Assembly: GCA_040766985.1 (NCBI GenBank)
Contig: JAXGPL010000011.1
Span: forward strand, 1 to 64,000
Direction: 5' to 3'
Origin: JAXGPL01 sp040766985
Lineage (GTDB): Bacteria; Bacillota; Sulfobacillia; JAUYEG01
Length of the DNA stretch: 64,000 bases
Under the pieces are notes generated by a model. The model did not search any database. It was given only the letters and a program-made list of their open reading frames with translations, and had not been told where the DNA came from. Below, piece by piece: positions 53,710 to 63,219 of the stretch. How positions within the stretch are numbered: position 1 is the first letter of the stretch; each line of letters opens with the position of its first letter. Made by a program: the position numbers and the translations under genes.

Positions 53710-55125
53710 GTGTATCAAAAGCTCATGGGCAGCCTCCAGGCCCGCAAGCCGTTGACTTCGGTGATCTTCCTTGCGGCAATGCTCGCGCTTCTCTTCGCCC
53801 AAGGCGTGGCCGTCGCTGCCCCAGGTGTGGGTTCCTTAGTTGCGCAAACCACGCCAACCCCCGCTACGGAAGGCGAGGCGGCTCTATCCGTGCTCCTGCC
53901 CATTCCCACGGACAAAGTCCATGTCTGTCGGGTCACGGGCACGGTCGACCCCGGGATGGCGCGCTACATAGGCAGGGTCATCCGCGATGCCTCTACCGAG
54001 GGCGCATCGGTGCTACTCGTGGTCGATAGCCTTGGCGGGAGGGTTGACTCCGCTCTGGAGATCCGCGACCATCTGCTGCGCGCGGATATCCCCACGATCG
54101 CTTATGTAGAGGGACGCGCTTGGAGCGCCGCCGCCCTTATCGCAATGGCTGCGGAGCGGCTGATTATGCAGCCCGGCAGCAGTATCGGAGCGGCCGAGCC
54201 GAGCCCGTTGACTGTTAAGACGTTGGCGGCGGTGCAGTCGGAGTTCGAGGCCACCGCCGAGGCTCGTGGCCGCGATTCGATGCTTGCCGCGGCTATGGTC
54301 GACTCTGATGTCTCAATCCCCGGCCTGGTCGAACGCGGCAGGCTGCTGAGCATGACCGCGGGTACCGCCGTCGAACGCGGGTTCGCGGACTCGACTGCTC
54401 CTACACTGAGGGAGGCCCTCAATCTGGTCGGGCTCGGAGCGGCGGCCCAGACCGATGTGCCGATGAGCGCGGCTGAGAAGCTCGCGCAGCTTGTCACGCA
54501 CCCGGCCGTGGCCCCCGTCCTGCTGACCATCGCCCTCGTCGCACTGGTGGTGGAGGTCTTCACGGCGGGATTCGGGGCGGCGGGGGTTGTGGGCCTGGTT
54601 TCTCTAGCGCTCTATTTCGGCGGCCATCTGATTGCCGGTTTCGGCGGGTGGGAAGTAACCGCCCTGTTTGTCCTGGGGCTGATCCTACTGATGATTGAGA
54701 CATTCGTGCCAGGGTTCGGCATCTTCGGGATCGGCGGTATCGCCTCAATGATCGGCAGCTTCTACCTTGCCTCGCGCAGCAGCGCCGATGCCCTGCGCTC
54801 CCTGGTCATCGCGGTCATTGCCAGCCTGCTGCTGTCGGTCTTCCTGCTGCGCATAGGAATGCGCCGCGGCTGGTTCAGCAGGCTGATGCTCGGCCAGTCG
54901 TTGGCAGCCGACCAGGGTTTCATCGCCCGCGAACAGCGCACCGACCTGATCGGGCAGCGCGGCGTAGCCACGACGATGCTGCGTCCGGCGGGCACGGCCA
55001 GATTCGGCGAGGTTCTCGTCGATGTGGTCAGTGAAGGCATGTTCGTGCCCGCGGGAACCTCCGTCACCGTTGTTCGGGTCGAGGGGCCGCGGGTGGTGGT
55101 TTCGGAAACCAAAGACGCACAATAA
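53710..55125 (+). CDS. NfeD long-form membrane serine protease
   Basis: GTG 53710 follows GAGGAGG; 471 residues. A signal-like segment (about 17-36) leads into a ClpP-like domain (about residues 75-240) with AYVEGRAWSAAALIAM; Ser139 is the likely nucleophile and Lys170 the likely base. Four or five membrane helices follow (about 260-385). A C-terminal OB domain (about 410-465) reads IGQRGVATTMLRPAGTARFGEVLVDVVSEG. NfeD works with the flotillin-like protein encoded next in managing membrane proteins. The gap to floA is 19 bases. Confidence 0.9.
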   Translation: MYQKLMGSLQARKPLTSVIFLAAMLALLFAQGVAVAAPGVGSLVAQTTPTPATEGEAALSVLLPIPTDKVHVCRVTGTVDPGMARYIGRVIRDASTEGASVLLVVDSLGGRVDSALEIRDHLLRADIPTIAYVEGRAWSAAALIAMAAERLIMQPGSSIGAAEPSPLTVKTLAAVQSEFEATAEARGRDSMLAAAMVDSDVSIPGLVERGRLLSMTAGTAVERGFADSTAPTLREALNLVGLGAAAQTDVPMSAAEKLAQLVTHPAVAPVLLTIALVALVVEVFTAGFGAAGVVGLVSLALYFGGHLIAGFGGWEVTALFVLGLILLMIETFVPGFGIFGIGGIASMIGSFYLASRSSADALRSLVIAVIASLLLSVFLLRIGMRRGWFSRLMLGQSLAADQGFIAREQRTDLIGQRGVATTMLRPAGTARFGEVLVDVVSEGMFVPAGTSVTVVRVEGPRVVVSETKDAQ

Positions 55126-55144
55126 AGCCTGAACGGAGGAATGC

Positions 55145-56176
55145 GTGTTGTTCTACCAGCAGCCGGTTCTGTTTCTCGTGCTCCTGGGCCTTGGGTTCAT
55201 CGTCCTGACGGTCATCCTCAGCTTCATACCGGTCGGACTGTGGATATCGGCCAGGGCGGCAGGGGTGCGCGTCGCGTTCGGTACGCTGATCGGTATGCGG
55301 CTCCGTCGCGTGCCGCCGGGGATTATGATCGGCGCCCTGATCAAGGCGACCAAGGCGGGCATCGAGGTCAACATCAACAAGCTCGAGGCCCACTTCCTTG
55401 CCGGCGGCAACGTTGACAGGGTAGTCAACGCGCTCATCGCTGCCCAGCGTGCGGCCATTCCGCTGGAGTTCGAGCGGGCGGCTGCGATCGACCTCGCCGG
55501 ACGCGAAGTGCTGCAGGCAGTACAGATGAGCGTCAACCCCAAGGTCATCGAAACGCCTGTCATCGCCGCCGTGGCGAAGGACGGCATCGAGCTTAAGGCC
55601 AAGGCCCGCGTGACCGTGCGCGCCAACATCGAGCGTCTGGTCGGCGGCGCAGGCGAGGAGACCATCATCGCCCGTGTCGGCGAGGGCATCGTCACAACGA
55701 TCGGTTCGTCGAGCACCCACAAGGAAGTCCTTGAAAACCCCGACTCGATTTCCCGCACGGTCCTCTCTAAGGGCCTTGATGCGGGTACGGCGTTTGAGAT
55801 CCTGTCGATCGACATCGCCGACGTCGACGTCGGCAAGAACATCGGGGCCCAACTCGAGACCGACCGGGCCGAGGCCGACAAGCGGATCGCCCAGGCCAAA
55901 GCCGAGGAGCGGCGGGCCATGGCGATCGCACGCGAGACGGAGATGCGCGCTACGGTCCAAGAGATGCGGGCCAAGGTCGTAGAGGCCGAAGCCGAGGTAC
56001 CCAAGGCCATGGCCGACGCCCTGCGTGAGGGCAAGCTCGGTGTATTTGACTACTACAACATGCAGAACATCCTTGCGGACACAGCGATGCGCGAGGGCAT
56101 TTCCCGCGGCGCGGGCGGCGCCGGCACAAGCCAGTCCACCACGGCGTCACAGCAGCCCGGTCCGGAGCGCAAGTGA
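55145..56176 (+). CDS. floA: Flotillin-like protein FloA
   Basis: GTG 55145 follows GGAGGAAT. The 343-residue product has an N-terminal hairpin membrane segment (about residues 5-40), a GTLIGMRLRRVPPGIMIGALIKATKAGIEVNINKLEAHFLAGG region, an SPFH domain and a long Glu/Ala/Arg coiled coil (about 240-310). It scaffolds lipid-raft-like membrane zones in Firmicutes. The operon with nfeD is the standard yqeZ-yqfA arrangement. Confidence 0.95.
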   Translation: MLFYQQPVLFLVLLGLGFIVLTVILSFIPVGLWISARAAGVRVAFGTLIGMRLRRVPPGIMIGALIKATKAGIEVNINKLEAHFLAGGNVDRVVNALIAAQRAAIPLEFERAAAIDLAGREVLQAVQMSVNPKVIETPVIAAVAKDGIELKAKARVTVRANIERLVGGAGEETIIARVGEGIVTTIGSSSTHKEVLENPDSISRTVLSKGLDAGTAFEILSIDIADVDVGKNIGAQLETDRAEADKRIAQAKAEERRAMAIARETEMRATVQEMRAKVVEAEAEVPKAMADALREGKLGVFDYYNMQNILADTAMREGISRGAGGAGTSQSTTASQQPGPERK

Positions 56177-56198
56177 CCTCCGCAGGAGGTGAAGACCA

Positions 56199-56822
56199 GT
56201 GCAATACGCGGCGCTGATCGTCTTCATCGTCATCGCCATCATTGAGAACCTGGGCAAGGCCCAGCGGCGGGCGACTCAGGCGCGCGAACGCGAAGAGCGC
56301 GCACGCCGGGCGGGCGGCGGAGGTGTCCCGCAGCCAACCCCCGCGCCGCAACTGAGCAGTGCGCGCACGGCAAGGCCTGCGGGCCGGACGCGCCAGGCGG
56401 CGCGACGCGCTCCTGTCACCTGGCGCGAACCCGGGCCGACGTGGCCTTCCAGGAGGGATGCCGGCGGGATCTCGAGCAGGACCCCGGTGACGGTGCCAGT
56501 GTTCCCGGAGGCCATCGACACCGCGCTCGAAGAGCAGTACACGGGAAGCATGGGCCACATCTCCGGCGAAGGGATTAGTGCTGAGTGGGACATCCCTGCG
56601 GACCATCCGGAGTGGGAGCTGGGCGATGCGGACCCGTTCCTGCCCGTTCGGGTGCCGGCCTTGATCGCCGGCCCTGCAGCCGACGGCGTGCGCATGCTCA
56701 CAGGGCAAAGCGAGGGCGGTTCGGGGGCCGCGACCGCGATCGTTTTGTCGGAGGTGCTCGGAGGGCCGCGTGCGTACCGGCCATGGCGTGGCCGCACGGG
56801 GCGCCGCCACCCGATGACATAA
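56199..56822 (+). CDS. Membrane-anchored hypothetical protein in the floA-yqfC gap
   Basis: GTG 56199 follows GCAGGAGGTG. The 207-residue protein has one N-terminal helix (residues 3-15, YAALIVFIVIAIIENLG), an Arg-rich then Pro/Ala-rich stretch to about residue 95, and an acidic region (about 110-150). The C-terminal SGAATAIVLSEVLGGPRAYRPW looks most conserved. Position between floA and yqfC is that of yqfB, but there is no clear yqfB similarity. No function can be assigned. Confidence 0.65.
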   Translation: MQYAALIVFIVIAIIENLGKAQRRATQAREREERARRAGGGGVPQPTPAPQLSSARTARPAGRTRQAARRAPVTWREPGPTWPSRRDAGGISSRTPVTVPVFPEAIDTALEEQYTGSMGHISGEGISAEWDIPADHPEWELGDADPFLPVRVPALIAGPAADGVRMLTGQSEGGSGAATAIVLSEVLGGPRAYRPWRGRTGRRHPMT

Positions 56823-56925
56823 CCTCACCTTGGGGGCATGATTGACGCCCGGCCCACCATAGATTCTAGAGGCGGGCCGGGCCTTGCTCTTCCGGTTGCC
56901 CGTGCTGTGCGGAGGGGTGGGGACG

Positions 56926-57264
56926 TTGCCGAGGGAACGGGGCATGCGGCCGGTTGGCCACCGGATCAGCGATATGCTCGAACTGCCCAAAGAGGTGTTC
57001 TTCGACCTGTCGCGGGTGGTGATCATCGGCAACCTGCAGGTCAGCGTCGAGAACCATCACGGCCTTGTCGCCTATGACGGCACCAGTCTGACACTCAACC
57101 TGCGGACCGGACAGATGGCCATCGAAGGCGAGAACCTGGTGCTGGGTCTCGTCGGCGCCAACGAGATCACTGTCACGGGCCGGATCAAGGCCGTCCGTTT
57201 CCCTCCACCCGAGGAGCGAAACCCGGCATTGCCGGCGGGCGGCGCTCCCGCCGGCCACAGTTAA
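56926..57264 (+). CDS. yqfC: Sporulation protein YqfC
   Basis: TTG 56926 follows GGAGGGG; 112 residues (the open frame extends upstream without a better site). ISDMLELPKEVFFDLSRVVIIGNLQVSVENHHGLVAYDGTSLTLNL, in pieces, then GENLVLGLVGANEITVTGRIKAV, match the beta-rich YqfC family found only in spore formers. It is four bases before yqfD, the usual pair. Confidence 0.85.
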   Translation: MPRERGMRPVGHRISDMLELPKEVFFDLSRVVIIGNLQVSVENHHGLVAYDGTSLTLNLRTGQMAIEGENLVLGLVGANEITVTGRIKAVRFPPPEERNPALPAGGAPAGHS

Positions 57265-57268
57265 GCGC

Positions 57269-58486
57269 ATGGCGATGCCGCGTCTTTCCCGGACCGTCCG
57301 TGGTTACCTCCGGCTGTCGCTGCGCGGCAGGGCCGTGATGGCTTTCATCCAGGCGGTGGCCGAACAGGGCATCGACCTCTGGAACCTGAGGGAGGTCGGC
57401 GGGGGATACGAGGTTTGCGTTCTGGCGAGCGACTTCCGTCATCTGAGGGGTCCGGCCTGGGAAACGCGGACCAGAGTGCGCATCCTGCGTAGGCAGGGTT
57501 GGCCGTTCCGGCTGCGGGGCCCCACGAGCAGCGCCCTGGTCTACGGGCTGATCAGCTTCATCGGCGTGCTTTACATTCTAGGCTCGTTTGTGTGGCGCAT
57601 CGAGATCAGCGGCCTTGAGCTCATGTCCGCCGGGGAGCTATTGGAGGGCCTGGAACGGGCCGGCCTGCGCGTCGGGGTGCCCAAGCGCCTGCTGGATACC
57701 ACAGCCGTCGAGGACCGGCTGTTGCTGGCGATGCCTCGTCTCTCGTGGGTTTCCGTTGAACTGCGCGGCACGACTGCCAGGGTCACCGTGCTGGAGAAAA
57801 CCACACACGACGAGATCCTCCGGGACATGCTGCCGGCGGATATCGTAGCGGGGAAGGACGGGCGGCTCGTAACGTTGATCGCGCTGGAGGGGATCCCAAA
57901 GGCGAGAGAGGGCGATTGGGTCGAGGCGGGGCAGGTTCTGATCGCCGGAGACCCTAACGCCTGGGAGTACTTCGGCCGGACGCAGCCGACCGACCCATGG
58001 CCGCCGCCCAACCTCCGCGCGCGAGGCATCGCGGAGGCAAGCGTCGTGTACGACCTGCAAATCGAAATGCCCTACGTGCTCGAATCGAAGCGGCGCACGG
58101 GCGCAACATGGCGTAGGACTGTGCTCAGAATCGGCGTGCGCCAGGCCATCCTGACGGGGACCGGTGACATGCCGTACGAGCACCATGAACTGGAACGCCA
58201 CACGCTGACCTGGCGGGGAGGCCAGGGCGAAATCCTTGCAGAACTGTCGTCTCTAACCTATTATGAGGTCGAACGTACCCGCGAGGATCTGGGCCTCTCG
58301 GGGGCTCGTGCCGAGGCGGAGGCGTGCCTGCGGCGGGATTTTGGACAGATGATTCCCCCGGGAGCCGTTATCGTCTCGGAGCAAGTTACGGCAGAGCAGT
58401 TGCCGCACGCGGTGGCCGTGCGTCTCATGGTCGAGGTGATCGAGGACATCGGGCAGGTGCGCACAAGGAGTTCCTCGGCCCCCTGA
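57269..58486 (+). CDS. yqfD: Sporulation protein YqfD
   Basis: ATG 57269 gives 405 residues. One membrane helix is at about residues 92-110. The soluble part has a POTRA-like segment (EISGLELMSAGELLEGLERAGLRVGVPKRLLD in pieces), WVSVELRGTTARVTVLEKT, and AREGDWVEAGQVLIAG. YqfD is required for efficient sporulation in B. subtilis, expressed early in the mother cell. It is next to yqfC and precedes phoH, the core order. Confidence 0.85.
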   Translation: MAMPRLSRTVRGYLRLSLRGRAVMAFIQAVAEQGIDLWNLREVGGGYEVCVLASDFRHLRGPAWETRTRVRILRRQGWPFRLRGPTSSALVYGLISFIGVLYILGSFVWRIEISGLELMSAGELLEGLERAGLRVGVPKRLLDTTAVEDRLLLAMPRLSWVSVELRGTTARVTVLEKTTHDEILRDMLPADIVAGKDGRLVTLIALEGIPKAREGDWVEAGQVLIAGDPNAWEYFGRTQPTDPWPPPNLRARGIAEASVVYDLQIEMPYVLESKRRTGATWRRTVLRIGVRQAILTGTGDMPYEHHELERHTLTWRGGQGEILAELSSLTYYEVERTREDLGLSGARAEAEACLRRDFGQMIPPGAVIVSEQVTAEQLPHAVAVRLMVEVIEDIGQVRTRSSSAP

Positions 58487-58564
58487 GATGCAGCCGGCAG
58501 CGTGCCGGCTGTTTGGTATTTCGGGGGCGTGAGTCCCCGGCCAGCGAGGGGGTCCCAAAGCCTG

Positions 58565-59611
58565 GTGCAGGACGACCGTGAGCTTCACCGGGAAATCCAT
58601 TCGGTTGAGATCAGCAGTGTTGGCGAGGCCCTAAACGTCTTCGGCCGAAACGATCAGAATCTCAAGCTTATTGAGCGCAGTTTCGGCGTCCGGCTGGTGC
58701 CGCGGGGCGACGCCATCAGCATCGAGGGCGCGGACGAGGATATCGCCCGCGCGGGCGATCTGCTCCGGCGGATCATCGACCTGCACCGTGCCGGGCATTA
58801 CGTGACGGGGCAGGAGCTGCGCTATGCGATATCGCAGGCCAGGTCGGGCAACGTCGACGTGCTGACAGACCTCTATTCGGACGTCATCATCACCACCAGC
58901 CGCGGCAAGCAGATCCGCCCCAAGACCATCGGCCAGAAGAACTACGCCCAGGCGATGCGGCGGGATTCCCTGGTTTTTGGAATCGGGCCGGCCGGCACGG
59001 GCAAGACCTATCTGGCGATGGCGATGGCCATCGCGGCGTTTAAGAACAAAGACGTGGCCCGGATCGTGTTGACGCGGCCGGCTGTGGAGGCAGGCGAGAA
59101 GCTCGGGTTTCTACCCGGCGACCTGCAGGACAAGGTCGACCCGTACCTCAGGCCGCTGTACGACGCCCTCTATGACATCATGGGGATCGACGCTTTCCGA
59201 CGCAACATGGAGCGCGGCCTGATCGAGGTCGCCCCGCTCGCGTACATGCGCGGGCGAACCCTCGATGATTCGTTCGTCATCCTTGATGAAGCGCAGATCA
59301 CGACCCACGAGCAGATGAAGATGTTCCTGACGCGCCTCGGGTTCGGCTCCCGGGCGGTCGTCACCGGCGACGTCACGCAGATCGACCTGCCCAAAGGCAC
59401 CGAATCCGGCCTGCTCGAGGCCCGCAGGGTGCTGGCGGACACCGCGGGGATCAGCATCGTCCACCTCACCGACCAAGACGTCGTGCGGCACGAACTGGTC
59501 CAGCGGATCATCCGCGCCTACGAGAAGTATGAACAGCAGCGCGACGAGCTGATCGGCGCCGCGTCGCCGACGGAAGCCGACCGGGAACGGGAATCAAGGG
59601 AGGAAAGGTAA
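58565..59611 (+). CDS. phoH: PhoH-family ATPase
   Basis: I prefer GTG 58565, giving 348 residues, since the family N-terminus begins near EISSVGEALNVFGRNDQNLKLIE; an upstream open frame to 58502 is possible. A KH-like region is followed by a P-loop GPAGTGKTY (about residues 141-149), VLTRPAVEAGEKLGFLPGDLQDKVDPYLRPLYDAL and FVILDEAQITTHEQMKMFLTRLGFGS (Walker B). PhoH-like NTPases are tied to RNA metabolism. It overlaps pgpH by one base. Confidence 0.9.
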   Translation: MQDDRELHREIHSVEISSVGEALNVFGRNDQNLKLIERSFGVRLVPRGDAISIEGADEDIARAGDLLRRIIDLHRAGHYVTGQELRYAISQARSGNVDVLTDLYSDVIITTSRGKQIRPKTIGQKNYAQAMRRDSLVFGIGPAGTGKTYLAMAMAIAAFKNKDVARIVLTRPAVEAGEKLGFLPGDLQDKVDPYLRPLYDALYDIMGIDAFRRNMERGLIEVAPLAYMRGRTLDDSFVILDEAQITTHEQMKMFLTRLGFGSRAVVTGDVTQIDLPKGTESGLLEARRVLADTAGISIVHLTDQDVVRHELVQRIIRAYEKYEQQRDELIGAASPTEADRERESREER

Positions 59612-61773
59612 TGGCCACGCCGCAGCCGCAGACCGTCAACGGTGCGCCGCGTCCGGGTGCGCCGCCGCCCCGAGAGCCGCGCCGCGGGGCTCTGGGCCAC
59701 TTTTCGCGGCTGATCGTCGGTTTTGTGATCCTGGCGATCCTGGCGGCCATCCTCGTGGTCAACAACATGCCCAAGGGGATTGCGCTGGTGGTTGGCTCGG
59801 TGGCGCCGCAGGATTTCCTGGCTCCGCGCACCGCTGCGGACTCCTATGCCACGGAGCAGGCCCGCGAGCGGGCCGCCGCCACGGTCCCGGACTATTACCG
59901 GTTTGATGCCACACTTGCCGCGAGCGCGGGAGCAAGGATCGACAAGCTCGCCTCGGACATCAACGCGCTCTTGGGGGACAGTTCGCTTTCGGGGAGCGCG
60001 TTGGAGACTGCCATCGCAGCTCACTTCGCCGGCGACACGGCTTTTGACATAGCCGCCGCCATCGTCGATATGGGAGTGCAAGGTTGGAGCCAGGTGGCGA
60101 CCCAGGTCCGCGAAGTGGTGGTCAGCCGGATGGGTGTCGAGGTCGACGATCAAGCCGTATCCGAGGCGCGGAAGTCGGCTGCGACGGAGATCAGGCGCAT
60201 GGGCCTCTCCGGCCCGCTTACTGACGCGTTGGTCGCCATCTCCACCAAGGAGATCCAGCCGACCGTCGTCCTCGATGTCGAGGAAACCAACCGCCGCCGG
60301 TCGGCCGCCATGGACGCGGTCGAGCCGGTGATGATCCTGCAAGATCAGATCATCGCCCGCCGGGGCGACGTCCTAGATGGCCATCAAATCAGCCTTATGC
60401 AGGACTTCGGTATGCTGCGGGCGCAGCTTGATCCCATGATCATCGCCGGCAGCCTGCTGCTGGCAGTCATCCTGGTGGCCGGCATGAGCGTATACCTATA
60501 CCTCTATGAGCGTGACACCTTTGACAACGCCTCACGCCTGTTGCTGGTGGCGGTAGTCGTCGCGCTGGTTCTGGTCGCGACGCAGTTGTCGCGCGGCCTC
60601 TCGGGCTACCTCGCGCCGGTCGCCGCCGGCACGATGTTGATCGCTTCACTGCTCGCGCCGCGCCTGGCCCTCTTCGTTGGGCCGATGCTATCGATCGCCG
60701 TGGGGCTGATCCTGGGCGGCGAGGTCAGGTTTCTGGTGGTGGCCCTGGCGGGCGGCCTGATCGGCGTCTTCAGCCTGACCTTGGTCGGCCAACGCTCGGA
60801 CCTGACGCGGGCGGGGCTCTTGGTGGGTTTCGGCAATGTCGTTGTGGTGCTCGCCTTTGCGCTGATCCGCGGTGAGCCGTTGTCCACACTCGGCGCATGG
60901 CGGGACATGGGCTTCGCGTTCGTCAACGGCATCATCTCCGCGGTCCTGACAATAGGCACGCTGCCGTTCTTCGAGTCGACGTTCGGCATCCTCACGGCGG
61001 TGCGGCTGCTCGAACTCGCCAACCCCAACCAACCGCTGTTGCGGCGGCTCCTGGTCGAGGCGCCGGGCACCTACCACCACAGCATCGTCGTCGGAAACCT
61101 GGCCGAAGCCGCTGCCGACGTGGTCGGCGCGAACCCGCTGCTAGCCAGGGTCGGTGCCTACTACCACGACATCGGCAAGGTGGTGCGCCCCTACTTCTTC
61201 ATTGAGAACCAGATCGGCCAGGAAAACCCCCACGACAAGATATCGCCGAGCCTCAGCGCGTTGATCATTACATCGCACGTCAAGGACGGCGTCACCCTGG
61301 CCGAGGAAGCCCATCTTCCGCCGCGGATCGTCAACTTCATCCGGAGCCACCACGGTCGTACGCTGGTTTCGTTCTTCTACCGGCGGGCGGCTGAGGACGG
61401 CAAAACCGAGCAGCTTGACGAAGAGGATTACCGCTATGACGGGCCGCTGCCGCAGACGCCCGAAGAAGCCATCGTTATGCTGGCCGACGCCGTCGAGGCT
61501 GCGGTACGCGCCATGCCGGAGCCGACGCCGCCCCGGATCGAGGCCCTCGTCAAGCAGCTGATCCGCGAGCGTCTGGTCGACGGGCAATTGGCCAAGTGCG
61601 ACCTGACTCTGCGCGACCTGGACCGCATCGGCGAAACCTTTCTCCGGGTCCTGATGGGCATCTTCCATGCCCGCATTGAATACCCGCAGAACAAGGATGA
61701 TCTGATCCGCCAGATCCACGAGAGCGGCATCGATGAGGATTCCCCAAAGCCGCCCGAACCCGAGGTGGAGTAG
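59611..61773 (+). CDS. pgpH: c-di-AMP phosphodiesterase PgpH-type 7TMR-HD protein
   Basis: ATG 59611 gives 720 residues. One helix near residue 35, an extracytoplasmic domain (about 55-260), seven membrane helices (about 272-475) and a cytoplasmic HD domain: PGTYHHSIVVGNLAEAAA, GAYYHDIGKVVRPYFF (His-Asp at about 519-520), EAHLPPRIVNFIRSHHGRTLV and GPLPQTPEEAIVMLADAVEAAVRA. PgpH degrades c-di-AMP in response to outside signals. The next gene ybeY overlaps by one base. Confidence 0.95.
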   Translation: MATPQPQTVNGAPRPGAPPPREPRRGALGHFSRLIVGFVILAILAAILVVNNMPKGIALVVGSVAPQDFLAPRTAADSYATEQARERAAATVPDYYRFDATLAASAGARIDKLASDINALLGDSSLSGSALETAIAAHFAGDTAFDIAAAIVDMGVQGWSQVATQVREVVVSRMGVEVDDQAVSEARKSAATEIRRMGLSGPLTDALVAISTKEIQPTVVLDVEETNRRRSAAMDAVEPVMILQDQIIARRGDVLDGHQISLMQDFGMLRAQLDPMIIAGSLLLAVILVAGMSVYLYLYERDTFDNASRLLLVAVVVALVLVATQLSRGLSGYLAPVAAGTMLIASLLAPRLALFVGPMLSIAVGLILGGEVRFLVVALAGGLIGVFSLTLVGQRSDLTRAGLLVGFGNVVVVLAFALIRGEPLSTLGAWRDMGFAFVNGIISAVLTIGTLPFFESTFGILTAVRLLELANPNQPLLRRLLVEAPGTYHHSIVVGNLAEAAADVVGANPLLARVGAYYHDIGKVVRPYFFIENQIGQENPHDKISPSLSALIITSHVKDGVTLAEEAHLPPRIVNFIRSHHGRTLVSFFYRRAAEDGKTEQLDEEDYRYDGPLPQTPEEAIVMLADAVEAAVRAMPEPTPPRIEALVKQLIRERLVDGQLAKCDLTLRDLDRIGETFLRVLMGIFHARIEYPQNKDDLIRQIHESGIDEDSPKPPEPEVE

Positions 61774-62270
61774 TGGCGGCGTTGCTGATGATCACCAACG
61801 AGACGGGCACGGCCATCGACGGGAAGACCGAGGCCTTGCTGGAAGCCGTTGCGCGCGCCGCAGTCACCGCCGGCGGCGGCGGCCGCCCCGAGCGATGGCG
61901 TGTCGATCTGACGCTGGTTTGCGATGAACGGTTGCGCGAACTAAGTCGCGAGTACCTTGGTGCGGATCACTACACCGACGTAATGTCCTTTTCGCAGTTG
62001 GAGGACGGCAAGGCGGATGCCGAGCCGCCCGTCCGCGGCGGGCCGAGGGTCCGGCTGTTGGGGGATGTCGTGGTTTCAGTGGATCGTGCCGCCGAACAGG
62101 CGGCCGCACACGGTCACGGGCTGCCGGCGGAGCTTGCCCTGCTGGTGGTGCATGGGGTGCTTCACTTGCTGGGTCACGGCGACGAGACCCCGGATGATGC
62201 CGCCGAAATGCGCCGTCTGGAGAACACTGCCATGGCTGCGGCCGGCGTCGCCGTCCGAGGGCCCGGCTAG
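61773..62270 (+). CDS. ybeY: Endoribonuclease YbeY, third zinc ligand altered
   Basis: GTG 61773; 165 residues. LTLVCDERLRELSREYLGADHYTDVMSFSQLEDG and LGDVVVSVDRAAEQAAAHGHGLPAELALLVVHGVLHLLGHGDE match YbeY, which processes 16S rRNA 3' ends and helps ribosome quality control. The zinc motif is usually HGxLHLxGYDH; here it is HGVLHLLGHGD (about residues 127-137): the third His becomes Asp, and an extra His sits two residues earlier. Asp could still bind zinc. It ends 42 bases before the DUF502 gene. Confidence 0.85.
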   Translation: MAALLMITNETGTAIDGKTEALLEAVARAAVTAGGGGRPERWRVDLTLVCDERLRELSREYLGADHYTDVMSFSQLEDGKADAEPPVRGGPRVRLLGDVVVSVDRAAEQAAAHGHGLPAELALLVVHGVLHLLGHGDETPDDAAEMRRLENTAMAAAGVAVRGPG

Positions 62271-62312
62271 CCGCCCGGCCCAGACCGGACTTCGCCGAAT
62301 AGGGGATCGAGA

Positions 62313-63026
62313 GTGCTCAAACGTCTTCGCAACTACCTCATCACCGGCGCCGTCGTCCTTGTTCCGGTGGTCCTGACTTGGTACGTGCTGCTTTCTCTGT
62401 TCCGTTTCCTCGACGGGATGACAGCGCGGTGGGTCGTGGTCTTTCTGGGCCGGCCCGTGCCGGGCCTCGGGATGCTGGTGACGATCGGAATCGTCCTGAT
62501 CACCGGTATCCTGACGCGCAGCTTCCTCGGCCGCGAGTTGATCCTGCTCGGCCAATCGATCCTGCAGGGTACCCCCATCGTTCGGAGCGTGTACAACACA
62601 ATCCGGCAAATCGTCGACGCCTTCGCGGTCACGGACCAGACTGCGTTCAAGCGGGTCTGCCTGATCGAATACCCCCGCAAAGGGGCCTACTCGATCGCCT
62701 TCGTCACATCGACCTCCGGGCCCGCGCCGGCGGCGCCCGGCGCCGAGGACGCTCAGGACCTGGTGTCCGTGTTCCTGCCGACCACACCTAATCCAACCTC
62801 GGGTTTTCTGCTCTACCTGCCGCGTACCGACATTACGCCCCTCGACATGTCCGTAGAAGAGGGTCTTAAGCTGGTTATTTCGGGTGGCGTGATCACGCCT
62901 GCGGCCGGCGCACATGCAGGGGTGCAGGCGGCCATGCGCGGGAGGGCGGAAGCGCGGGGGGAGACGCCGCGGGAGACCGCCGCGGCACAGCGCCGGACGC
63001 GCAACCAGCCGCGCAGGCGCCGCTAG
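62313..63026 (+). CDS. DUF502 membrane protein
   Basis: GTG 62313 gives 237 residues. Two N-terminal helices (about 8-28 and 48-66) are separated by a short loop; TGILTRSFLGRELILLGQSILQGTPIVRSVYNTIRQIVDAF and YPRKGAYSIAFVT follow. GYVT-like VSVFLPTTPNPTSGFLLYLP is the family signature. The C-terminal 50 residues are charged. The family is membrane-associated and uncharacterised. It stands where dgkA-cdd-era usually follow ybeY. Confidence 0.85.
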   Translation: MLKRLRNYLITGAVVLVPVVLTWYVLLSLFRFLDGMTARWVVVFLGRPVPGLGMLVTIGIVLITGILTRSFLGRELILLGQSILQGTPIVRSVYNTIRQIVDAFAVTDQTAFKRVCLIEYPRKGAYSIAFVTSTSGPAPAAPGAEDAQDLVSVFLPTTPNPTSGFLLYLPRTDITPLDMSVEEGLKLVISGGVITPAAGAHAGVQAAMRGRAEARGETPRETAAAQRRTRNQPRRRR

Positions 63027-63155
63027 AGCCCGGCGTTCCCCGCCGGTCGAAACTCCCTGCTGCAATTACCGCAGGGCAGGACCATCCGCCCTTGTGCTGA
63101 ATAGCAGGTCCTGGAGGGATTGCCATTTGTCCTGGTCACTGCTGCGCGCGTTGAA

Positions 63156-63215
63156 GTTGCCGTCGGCAAGGTTGCCGTCGGCAAGGTTGCGGTCATCAAG
63201 GTTGAGGTCAGCGGG
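63156..63215 (+). repeat. 15-bp tandem repeat before the DUF3048 gene
   Basis: GTTGCCGTCGGCAAG occurs twice at 63156-63170 and 63171-63185, then GTTGCGGTCATCAAG and GTTGAGGTCAGCGGG continue the 15-base period to 63215. On the minus strand the units read NLADG-like pentapeptides; on the plus strand they lie just upstream of, or in, the DUF3048 N-terminus. Confidence 0.75.
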
Positions 63216-63219
63216 GTTG

